DNA of 9,733 bases from CAIKBL01 sp043734785. Its GTDB lineage: Bacteria; Pseudomonadota; Gammaproteobacteria; Ga0077536. Both the position numbers and the translations under genes were made by a program. The notes below the pieces were generated by a model. The model was not told where the DNA came from. It did no database searches and was given only the letters and a program-made list of their open reading frames with translations. Shown here piece after piece: positions 1-5,478 of the stretch. The DNA lies in NCBI GenBank assembly GCA_043734785.1, contig JAYTEX010000313.1, forward strand, positions 1 through 9,733, read 5' to 3'. Numbering within the stretch: position 1 is the stretch's first letter; each line of letters starts with the position of its first letter.

Positions 1-134
1 CGATAATCGCAACGATTTTGATCCGACCACCTCAACGGACTTGAACCCCCGTTAATGCGCGAAAATCTTCAACGGCGGGCGCAAATATTGCCCTGCGCAT
101 GGGAGAACGCCGCTCTGATGGTGCAGGCCGGGGT

Positions 135-140
135 TAGAAT
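135..140 (+). promoter_or_regulatory. Possible -10 element upstream of the BKACE gene
   Basis: TAGAAT matches five of six bases of the TATAAT consensus and lies 38 bp before the ATG at 179, which would give a 5' leader of about 30 nt. I see no good -35 at 16-18 bp upstream, so the call is weak. The rest of 1-178 shows no convincing gene. The Shine-Dalgarno sequence of the gene, GAGGA at 166-170, is eight bases before the ATG. Confidence 0.25.
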
Positions 141-178
141 GCAGGGCCAACAAATCCTGACGCAAGAGGAACCGACAC

Positions 179-1060
179 ATGTCGACAACTATCATCGAGT
201 GTGCGCTGAACGGGCCCTGGTCACGCGCCGCGCAGCCCTTGATTCCAATCACCATTGCGGAATGCATTGCGGATGGGGTGGCCTGCGCGCGCGCCGGGGC
301 GAGCATCCTCCATGTCCACCCCTACGACGAGGCCACCGGCAAACAGCGCGACGACTGGGAGATTTACGCGCGCATCATTGAAGGGATCCGGGCGCAAGTG
401 GATGTGCCGGTGTATCCCACCATTCCGCTGGGCCAGGCGGGCGAGCGCACCTTGAACGCCGAAGCGCGCTACGCCGCGACGGCCGCGCTGGCAGCGCGCG
501 GTCTGATCGAAATGGCGGCGGTCGATCCCGGTTCAGTCAACTTTACGTTAGCTAACGGCCGCGATGGTTTCGTCTATGCGAACCCTGAGGCCGATACTTT
601 GCATGCGCTGGGACTCGCTGCGCGCCATGCCTTCAAGCCATGTTACGCCATCTATGAACCCGGCTTTCTGCGCGCCGGCGCGGCCCTGCACGCGCGAGTT
701 GCCGGCGCGCCTGAACCGTTATATCGCTTTATGTTCAGCACCGATTTTCTGTTCGGTTTTCCGCCCGAAAACTACGGGCTTGAGTCTCTACTGTGCTTGC
801 TGGACGCTTGTGCGCCTGGTGCGCCCTGGATGACCTCCGGGCTGGGCGTTGATGTCACCCCGCTGATCCCACTGACGGTGGCGCGTGGAGGCCACCTGCG
901 GACCGGACTCGAAGATGCGCCGTTGGGCTCAACTACCACTAACGTGCAATGGGTTGAGCATGCGGTGCGTGCAGTGCAAGCGGCTGGCGGGGCGGTCGCG
1001 AGCGTAAGCGAGATGCGCGCGTTATTGGGAACTCGCGCAGGCACTCCGATGGTGCGCTGA
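179..1060 (+). CDS. Beta-keto acid cleavage enzyme (BKACE, DUF849 family)
   Basis: A 293-residue TIM-barrel enzyme of the BKACE family. Known members condense a beta-keto acid with acetyl-CoA to give acetoacetate and a new acyl-CoA in the cytoplasm. Visible family marks are the His-x-His zinc-ligand pair (H45, H47 in LHVHPYD), the P80-T81 strand end, the VDPGSVNF segment (115-122), and GGHLRTGLED (237-246). In that last segment R241, E245 and D246 have the spacing of R226, E230 and D231 of the Cloacimonas lysine-fermentation enzyme Kce, as I recall it. Near the N-terminus the segment N11-G12-P13-W14 carries Trp where Kce, again from memory, has Glu14, a residue that contacts the substrate amine. 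I infer that this enzyme does not use 5-amino-3-ketohexanoate. Length is normal for the family. The start is supported by GAGGA eight bases upstream. It converges on the cupin gene, with 56 bp between them and no clear terminator. The substrate is unknown. Confidence 0.9.
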   Translation: MSTTIIECALNGPWSRAAQPLIPITIAECIADGVACARAGASILHVHPYDEATGKQRDDWEIYARIIEGIRAQVDVPVYPTIPLGQAGERTLNAEARYAATAALAARGLIEMAAVDPGSVNFTLANGRDGFVYANPEADTLHALGLAARHAFKPCYAIYEPGFLRAGAALHARVAGAPEPLYRFMFSTDFLFGFPPENYGLESLLCLLDACAPGAPWMTSGLGVDVTPLIPLTVARGGHLRTGLEDAPLGSTTTNVQWVEHAVRAVQAAGGAVASVSEMRALLGTRAGTPMVR

Positions 1061-1116
1061 CACGGTGGCCCTGCGCCGCGTCACTTGCTCGACGTCTTTA
1101 ACGCTCGTCTAGTCGT

Positions 1117-1497
1117 TCAGTCGAGTTGAAAATCCGCCGGCAACGGCACAAACAACAACCGCACGGCGCCACCGAGACAGCGCGTGCGGTGCCCTCGACC
1201 TTCCACATCCGCCGGTAGGAAAACTTCGCCGGCCCGCCATTGGCGACGCGCACCATCGGTCGTTTCGACTTCGATCACGCCAGACAACACCACCACGATC
1301 TGGCGGGTCGGGGCGCAATGCCAATCCTGATCCATCCCAGCCGGCAATTCGATGAATTGCACGTTCGGCGACACGTACGGATTGGAGAGCCGCAAAGTGT
1401 GGCCGAACGCATCCTGGCGCGTGTTGTCGAGTGGAAAATCGATCTCGCGAAACCGTGATTCGCCATCCGGCAGCGCATAGAAATTCGTTATCTGCAT
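1117..1497 (-). CDS. Small single-domain cupin protein
   Basis: A 126-residue protein that is nearly all one cupin barrel. The first cupin motif is degenerate: D58-W59-H60-C-A-P-T-R65-Q66 followed by VVVLSG, so only one His of the usual His-x-His pair is present. The second motif has G-R-G-H103, after the turn A89-G90-E91 in which Gly precedes an acidic residue, as is usual before this strand. This WHxxPxRQ...LSG pattern belongs to small cupins of unassigned function that I recognise only at family level. H60 and H103 could bind a metal, but the site would be incomplete by the classical pattern. The start is well supported: GGAGG (minus strand, 1507-1503) lies five bases before the ATG. It sits 149 bp downstream of the short-chain dehydrogenase on the same strand and may be co-transcribed with it. 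No enzymatic role can be assigned. Confidence 0.82.
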   Translation of the reverse strand: MQITNFYALPDGESRFREIDFPLDNTRQDAFGHTLRLSNPYVSPNVQFIELPAGMDQDWHCAPTRQIVVVLSGVIEVETTDGARRQWRAGEVFLPADVEGRGHRTRCLGGAVRLLFVPLPADFQLD

Positions 1498-1646
1498 TCT
1501 CGCCTCCCTCTCTTGCTCGGTAGTCTAGCGGCTATTGTGTTGATAGAAACTGCGGGGCCCGCTTCTCGCGCTAATAGTGACGAGCAAAACACTGTGCGTG
1601 TGCCACTCGGACTTTAGAAACTGGAAGTCGCTGTATTGCATTGGAA

Positions 1647-2525
1647 TCATTCCGCCTTGAGCGAGCGCGTGGTGTTGCCTTCGCCGGTGGTGCCGCGATT
1701 CATGCGGGTTTTCTGCATGGCGGCTTCTCGCGGGAGCCCGAAACGTTGCCAGACATCGGGCCCGATCGCCGTCAGCGCGCCATCGACTACGATCGCGTCA
1801 CCCGTCACAAAGCGCGAATCGTCGCTGGCCAGGAACAACGCGGTGCCTGCGATATCTGCGCCAGTGCCATGCTCCGGCCACGGCTGGAGCCCGTCGAGGT
1901 GGCGACCGGCTTCTTCCAGCGAGACCTGGGCCGAGTGCGTCAAACCGGTCAGGATGAAGCCCGGACAGATGGCATTAACGCGGATTCGGTCCGGCGCCAG
2001 TTGTACTGCCGCGGCGCGCGAGAGATTGACCACTGCCGCCTTCGCGGCCGAGTAGGCCAGCGGTCCGCAACCGCCCGATAACCCCGCAACGGAGGCCGTG
2101 TTGATGATCGAGCCCCCCTGCTGCTGCTGGCGTAGCACGCGCGTGCCGTGCTTGATGCCGAAAAACACCCCTTTAACGAGCACATCGAAGGTGTAATCCC
2201 ACTCCTCCTCCTCTATCTCCCAGACTGGACCAATCGCGCCCCCCACACCGGCGTTGTTGAACAGGATGTCGAGACGGCCGAACTCGCTCATCGCACACTC
2301 GATCATGGCCTTGATATCGGCTTCCCGGGCGACATCGGTGCGAATGAAACGCGCCGCGTCAGCGCGGCCGGCTTGACGCGCCATGTCGAGTGTCGCCTGG
2401 CCGCTTGCCGCGTTGAAATCGGCAATCACCACGCGCGCGCCTTCAGCCAGAAAACGCGCTACTGTCGCCTGACCCATGCCGCCGGCGCCGCCAGTTACGA
2501 TCGCCACTTTATCCTGTAATCGCAT
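1647..2525 (-). CDS. Short-chain dehydrogenase/reductase (classical SDR, probably NAD-dependent)
   Basis: A 292-residue classical SDR. It has the cofactor loop TGGAGGMG (11-18), an acidic D36 at the end of the second strand (VVIADFN) which favours NAD over NADP, D64 in TDV, NNAG (90-93), the catalytic S145, Y158 and K162 (S-x12-Y-x3-K), and the PG turn at 188-189. The canonical fold ends near VVDGA (247-250). About 40 further residues follow, ending in a polar Gly/Thr-rich tail, so the protein is longer than the usual 250. The start is secure: AGGAG (minus strand, 2537-2533) is seven bases before the ATG. The gene lies 74 bp downstream of pirin and upstream of the cupin on the same strand. 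Such enzymes oxidise secondary alcohols or reduce ketones. With a BKACE gene nearby, a beta-hydroxy acid substrate is a reasonable guess but not shown. Confidence 0.93.
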   Translation of the reverse strand: MRLQDKVAIVTGGAGGMGQATVARFLAEGARVVIADFNAASGQATLDMARQAGRADAARFIRTDVAREADIKAMIECAMSEFGRLDILFNNAGVGGAIGPVWEIEEEEWDYTFDVLVKGVFFGIKHGTRVLRQQQQGGSIINTASVAGLSGGCGPLAYSAAKAAVVNLSRAAAVQLAPDRIRVNAICPGFILTGLTHSAQVSLEEAGRHLDGLQPWPEHGTGADIAGTALFLASDDSRFVTGDAIVVDGALTAIGPDVWQRFGLPREAAMQKTRMNRGTTGEGNTTRSLKAE

Positions 2526-2563
2526 GTCACCTCTCCTGATAAACGGTCAATATTTCGCGACTA

Positions 2564-2585
2564 AAGCCACTTCGATGAGCGGCTT
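2564..2585 (-). other. Stem-loop between pirin and the SDR gene
   Basis: In the minus-strand transcript AAGCCGC (2585-2579) can pair with GTGGCTT (2570-2564) across an 8-nt loop, giving a 7-bp stem with one G-U pair. It starts 14 bp after the pirin stop. Only a short TTT follows, so it is at best a weak terminator. It may instead be an intercistronic hairpin that tunes the two messages. Confidence 0.3.
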
Positions 2586-2599
2586 CACGCGGCATCGGT

Positions 2600-3448
2600 T
2601 CAATCTGTTAAATGCCCGGATTGGTAATCCCGCATGGCCTGTTCGATTTCCTGGCGCGTATTCATCACAAAGGGCCCGTACTGGACGATGGGTTCATTGA
2701 GCGGCTTGCCGCCAATCACGAGACACCGCGCTGGCACGCTGGTGGCCGCAAGCTGCACAACGTCGCCGGGGCCGAGGAGCGCCGTCGTCGCCGACGGCAC
2801 CGGAGATCCGTTGACCAGCAACGCGCCTTCAAAGACGTAGAGCAGACAGTTGTGGAGCATCGGCACCGGGATCTCGCAGGCGGTCTGCGCCGGCAGCGCA
2901 ACATCGAGATAAAGCGCTTCGGTGACACCACCGGTAATCGGTCCTTCGATGTCGCTGTCACCCTGCGCGAGATACCCCGCGATCACTTTGACTACCACGC
3001 CGGTCGCGAGGGTTACGCGCGGGATTTCATCCGGTGCAATATCGCGGTAACTCGCCGGTTTCATTTTTTCGCTGGCCGGTAGATTAATCCAGAGCTGAAA
3101 GCCCCGCAGACGTCCTGCGGTCTGCTGGGGCATTTCGGAATGAATGATGCCGCGCCCAGCGCTCATCCACTGCACGCTCCCCGCGATCAAATCGCCGCGG
3201 TTGCCCAGGTGATCTTCGTGCAGCATGTGGCCATCAAGAATATAGGTGACCGTTTCAAACCCGCGGTGAGGATGGGCGGGGAAGCCGGCGATGTAATCGC
3301 CCGGATCATCGGAAGAAAACGCATCGAGCATGAGCAACGGATCGAGGCGGGCGCCCGGTTGCGCGCCGAGCGCGCGGCGCAGACGCACGCCGGCACCATC
3401 CTGGGTATCGATGGCCGGGACCAGTTGCGCAATCGAACGCGAGATCAT
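2600..3448 (-). CDS. Pirin family protein (bicupin)
   Basis: A 282-residue pirin-type bicupin. The N-terminal cupin carries the family signatures FPAHPHRGFETVTYI (57-70) and GSVQWMSAGRGIIHSE (90-105). The metal-binding set H59, H61, H103 and E105 is complete and corresponds to the iron site of human pirin. The C-terminal pirin domain spans about 175-275. Family members include YhhW-like quercetin 2,3-dioxygenases and redox-responsive regulators, and the sequence does not tell which applies. I chose the ATG at 3448. It fits the usual N-terminus (ISRSIAQLV...GAGVRLRRALG) and has AGGA nine bases upstream, whereas a longer reading from GTG at 3526 adds an Arg/His-rich segment foreign to the family. 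It follows oxyR on the same strand after 155 bp. Its start codon overlaps the stop of a tiny upstream ORF (see the entry at 3445-3477). Confidence 0.92.
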   Translation of the reverse strand: MISRSIAQLVPAIDTQDGAGVRLRRALGAQPGARLDPLLMLDAFSSDDPGDYIAGFPAHPHRGFETVTYILDGHMLHEDHLGNRGDLIAGSVQWMSAGRGIIHSEMPQQTAGRLRGFQLWINLPASEKMKPASYRDIAPDEIPRVTLATGVVVKVIAGYLAQGDSDIEGPITGGVTEALYLDVALPAQTACEIPVPMLHNCLLYVFEGALLVNGSPVPSATTALLGPGDVVQLAATSVPARCLVIGGKPLNEPIVQYGPFVMNTRQEIEQAMRDYQSGHLTD

Positions 3449-3477
3449 GTCGGTGCGTCCTGGATTGTGGTTGCCAT
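3445..3477 (-). CDS. Possible 10-residue leader peptide overlapping the pirin start
   Basis: On the minus strand AGGAGG (3487-3482) stands four bases before an ATG at 3477. It opens a reading frame encoding MATTIQDAPT that ends in TGA at 3447-3445. That stop overlaps the pirin ATG (3448-3446) as ATGA, the classical arrangement for translational coupling. The Shine-Dalgarno sequence of this ORF is better than that of pirin itself. Alternatives are a chance ORF, or a single-base indel in the strain or assembly that removed these residues from the true pirin N-terminus: the two starts are 29 bp apart, so one base would restore the frame. No function can be assigned to the peptide. Confidence 0.35.
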   Translation of the reverse strand: MATTIQDAPT

Positions 3478-3570
3478 TGAGCCTCCTGTGATCGTTGAAC
3501 CACCTGTCTTTGCGACGGTGAGACACGCGCGTGACGTAGCCTCATGCGTGAGCAGGGTACACGAAGCAGG

Positions 3571-3601
3571 TCGTTTGCCGCAGGGGTAGCTTCGCAAACG
3601 A
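3571..3601 (-). other. Hairpin directly after the oxyR stop codon
   Basis: TCGTTTGC (3571-3578) and GCAAACGA (3594-3601) form a perfect 8-bp inverted repeat with a 15-nt loop, starting two bases after the oxyR stop. No T-tract follows in the minus-strand direction, so intrinsic termination would be weak. It could protect the 3' end of the oxyR message or give Rho-dependent pausing. Loop bases 3589-3593 can also pair with 3562-3567 just beyond the hairpin, which would be a pseudoknot topology. That part is speculative. Confidence 0.35.
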
Positions 3602-3603
3602 GC

Positions 3604-4503
3604 TCATACGGGCGCGACGGGTAGCGGCAATAGGCGCAGGATTTCCGCCAGTACGGCGACCGCGCGCGGGCGGTAGAACCCTCTACGCGATGCCAGCACC
3701 ACCCGCCGCTGCGGTACTGGCGCCGCGAAGGGCACTCGCTTCACGAGTGGGGACGCATGTTTAGCCGTGAGCGCGGTGGCCGGCAGTACGGTGATGCCCA
3801 ACCCCGAGGCGACCATGCTGCGCAGTGTTTCCAGCGAATTTCCCTGCTTGGCACTGTCGTTCGGGCGCGCAAAACGCGCGCAGGCTTCGAGCACCTGATC
3901 GCGCAGGCAATGGCCGGCGCTCAGCAGCAACAGATTCTCGTCCATCAACTCATGCGGTGCGATTTGCTTGCGGCGTGCCCACGGATGTTTCGCCGGCACC
4001 ACGACTTCGAAATCCTCATCATAGACCGGCACGAGTTCGATGCCTGGCGTGGCGAACGGCAGCGCCAGCAAAGCGACGTCGATCGTGCCCTCGCGCAGCA
4101 TGCGATCGAGGTGCTCGGTCTGGTTCTCTTCGAGATCGAGCGGCATGTCCTTCGCGCGGATCCGCAGCGCGCTGACCAGCTCCGGCAGCACATAGGGCGC
4201 AATCGTATGAATAACCCCGAAGCGCAATGCGCCGCTCAGCTGATCCTTGCCGGTGGCGGCCACCTGCTTGACCCGCGCAGCCTCTTCCAGCACCCGTTCG
4301 GCTTGCGCTACCACCTGCCGGCCAATCGCAGTCACCACGACTTCAGTCTTGGTCCGCTCGAAAACCGCAACGCCGAGTTCCTCCTCGAGATGCTTGATGG
4401 CCACACTGAGACTCGGCTGGCTCACGAAGCACTTCTCGGCCGCGCGTCCGAAATGGCGTTCCCGCGCCACTGCGACTAGATACTTGAGTTCCTGCAATGT
4501 CAT
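3604..4503 (-). CDS. oxyR: Hydrogen-peroxide-sensing LysR-type regulator OxyR
   Basis: A 299-residue LysR-type regulator. Residues 1-60 form the winged helix-turn-helix (LKYLVAVARERHFGRAAEKCFVSQPSLS..IKHLEEELG.. ..FER). About 90-295 is the effector domain. From the chosen start the two cysteines of GHCLRDQVLEAC fall at exactly 199 and 208, the peroxidatic/resolving pair of E. coli OxyR. T100, H198, R201 and D202, which surround the reactive cysteine, are also present. By family knowledge, peroxide oxidises C199, a C199-C208 disulphide forms, and the tetramer then activates defence genes. I chose the ATG at 4503 because GAGG stands nine bases upstream. The ATG at 4518 would add five residues and lies inside the predicted OxyR operator. 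It diverges from the peroxiredoxin-glutaredoxin gene, as seen for oxyR in several proteobacteria. Confidence 0.96.
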   Translation of the reverse strand: MTLQELKYLVAVARERHFGRAAEKCFVSQPSLSVAIKHLEEELGVAVFERTKTEVVVTAIGRQVVAQAERVLEEAARVKQVAATGKDQLSGALRFGVIHTIAPYVLPELVSALRIRAKDMPLDLEENQTEHLDRMLREGTIDVALLALPFATPGIELVPVYDEDFEVVVPAKHPWARRKQIAPHELMDENLLLLSAGHCLRDQVLEACARFARPNDSAKQGNSLETLRSMVASGLGITVLPATALTAKHASPLVKRVPFAAPVPQRRVVLASRRGFYRPRAVAVLAEILRLLPLPVAPV

Positions 4504-4516
4504 ACGCGATCGCCTC

Positions 4517-4553
4517 ATAGCCAGAGCCTATCGCAGGCATACTAACAAAGAAT
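4517..4553. promoter_or_regulatory. Predicted OxyR operator between oxyR and the peroxiredoxin gene
   Basis: The known OxyR motif is ATAG-N7-CTAT-N7-ATAG-N7-CTAT. Here ATAG (4517-4520), CTAT (4528-4531), ATAC (4539-4542) and GAAT (4550-4553) occur with all three spacers exactly seven bases. That is 13 of 16 positions, with the first two quarter-sites perfect. The site starts 14 bp before the oxyR ATG, so bound OxyR would repress its own gene. It ends four bases before TTGAGC (4557-4562), a -35-like sequence for the plus-strand gene, which is where activating OxyR normally sits. I could not find a matching -10 for that promoter. Confidence 0.78.
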
Positions 4554-4609
4554 TGGTTGAGCCCCCGGTCCGCTCGGTAAGCTGCGCGACGTTATCCAAC
4601 TTTACCGCT

Positions 4610-4615
4610 AAGGAG
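4610..4615 (+). promoter_or_regulatory. Ribosome binding site of the peroxiredoxin-glutaredoxin gene
   Basis: AAGGAG is followed by a 7-base spacer and the ATG at 4623. This is close to optimal and fixes the start. Confidence 0.85.
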
Positions 4616-4622
4616 CAACCCG

Positions 4623-5366
4623 ATGTCCGCCAATCATGAACAGCAGAGAGTCCCCCATGTGAGCTTCCGCATCCGCGATCACTACGATTGGAAGACCGTC
4701 ACCTCGGCGGATCTCTTCAAAGGCAAGACGGTCGTCGTCTTCTCATTGCCCGGCGCGTTTACGCCGACCTGCTCGTCCACCCACCTGCCCCGCTATAACG
4801 AGCTCGCGGCGTCTTTCTTCGCCAATGGCGTCGATTCTATTCTGTGCGTGTCAGTTAACGATGCATTCGTGATGAACGAATGGGGCGCCGACCAGGAAGC
4901 GGAAAACATCGTGCTAATCCCAGATGGCAACGGCGAATTCACTGCCGGCATGGGTCAACTCGTCGACAAGACCGATCTCGGCTTCGGCAAGCGCTCGTGG
5001 CGCTACTCGATGCTGGTTAAGGATGGCGTGGTGGAGAAGATGTTTGTCGAACCGCAGAAACCAGGCGACCCGTTCGAGGTGTCGGATGCCGATACGATGT
5101 TGCGCTACATTAATCCGCGCGCCCGTAAACCGGATCAAGTGGTGGTTTTCACGCGTGAAGGTTGCCCGTCTTGTGTCCAGGCCAGGTCCGCCCTGAAGAA
5201 CGCCGGATTCAATTATGTGGACGTGCCCCTCGCACATCAGACGCGGAGCCGGGTGGTCGGCGCGCTGGTCGGGCGGGCCACGGTGCCGCAAGTGTTCATC
5301 AACGGCCAGCACATCGGCGGGGCAGAGGAGCTGCAAACGTTCCTGGATCAGCCCCAGGTCGCCTGA
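4623..5366 (+). CDS. Hybrid peroxiredoxin-glutaredoxin (glutathione-dependent peroxidase)
   Basis: A 247-residue fusion of a Prx5-type peroxiredoxin (about 8-165) and a glutaredoxin (about 172-241). It reduces hydrogen peroxide and alkyl peroxides with glutathione, using its own glutaredoxin domain to recycle the enzyme. The peroxidatic cysteine is C50 in PGAFTPTCSSTHLPRYNEL. R127 in GKRSWRYSM is the likely active-site Arg. C75 (SILCVSVND) is a second cysteine in the domain. The glutaredoxin part has the dithiol C181-P-S-C184, the cis-proline T220-V-P222 and the glutathione-binding GG at 232-233. The active site is CPSC rather than the CPFC/CPYC I recall for Haemophilus-type relatives. Length and domain order match Haemophilus PGdx. 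AAGGAG seven bases upstream supports the start. It is divergent from oxyR and almost certainly in its regulon. It is probably cytoplasmic, with no signal peptide. Confidence 0.97.
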   Translation: MSANHEQQRVPHVSFRIRDHYDWKTVTSADLFKGKTVVVFSLPGAFTPTCSSTHLPRYNELAASFFANGVDSILCVSVNDAFVMNEWGADQEAENIVLIPDGNGEFTAGMGQLVDKTDLGFGKRSWRYSMLVKDGVVEKMFVEPQKPGDPFEVSDADTMLRYINPRARKPDQVVVFTREGCPSCVQARSALKNAGFNYVDVPLAHQTRSRVVGALVGRATVPQVFINGQHIGGAEELQTFLDQPQVA

Positions 5367-5412
5367 TCCGGGTTGCCAACAAACGCACCGATGCGTGCCG
5401 GTCGCCCGTGAT

Positions 5413-5440
5413 TTCACGGTTCGGGGGGATCAGGGATAAT
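5413..5440 (+). promoter_or_regulatory. Possible promoter of the PhoX-like gene
   Basis: TTCACG (5413-5418, four of six against TTGACA) and GATAAT (5435-5440, five of six against TATAAT) are 16 bp apart, about 40 bp before the TTG start of the next gene. The -10 sequence occupies most of the loop of the hairpin at 5425-5449, so terminator and promoter readings compete for the same bases. Confidence 0.35.
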
Positions 5441-5449
5441 CTGATCCCC
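5425..5449 (+). terminator. GC-rich hairpin after the peroxiredoxin-glutaredoxin gene
   Basis: GGGGATCAG (5425-5433) and CTGATCCCC (5441-5449) are a perfect 9-bp inverted repeat around a 7-nt loop. The flanking G-T and G-C pairs at 5424/5450 and 5423/5451 extend it to 11 bp. It lies 58 bp after the peroxiredoxin stop. The downstream sequence TCTTCGCACCC is not a proper T-tract, so it may be a weak terminator, or an operator across the promoter of the next gene. Confidence 0.45.
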
Positions 5450-5468
5450 TCTTCGCACCCACTTTCAC

Positions 5469-5472
5469 GGAG
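5469..5472 (+). promoter_or_regulatory. Ribosome binding site that selects a TTG start
   Basis: GGAG is followed by six bases and TTG at 5479. The nearby ATG at 5474 is in another frame and only one base from this site, so TTG is the better start for the downstream protein. Confidence 0.6.
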
Positions 5473-5478
5473 CATGCT

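Noticed and set aside
32..54. On the minus strand a GGGTTCAAGTCC sequence like a tRNA T-arm
   Set aside because: No matching T-stem of five pairs, no D or anticodon arm upstream, and no acceptor stem. It is at best a chance resemblance.
68..78. TTCAACGGCGG occurs here and again at 6668-6678
   Set aside because: Eleven bases shared in 9.7 kb without longer similarity or symmetrical context; too short to call a repeat family.
1544..1623. TAGAAACTG repeated at 1544-1552 and 1615-1623 between the cupin and SDR genes
   Set aside because: A 9-bp repeat pair with no promoter elements placed around it; likely chance. I saw no clear promoter in this 149-bp gap.
3449..3526. Longer pirin reading from GTG at 3526
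   Set aside because: The 26 extra residues are Arg/His/Asn-rich and unlike pirins, while the ATG at 3448 has AGGA nine bases upstream.
3757..4479. Plus-strand open frame of 240 codons opposite oxyR
   Set aside because: It is the reverse complement shadow of a clearly conserved gene in GC-rich DNA and shows no recognisable domain or ribosome site.
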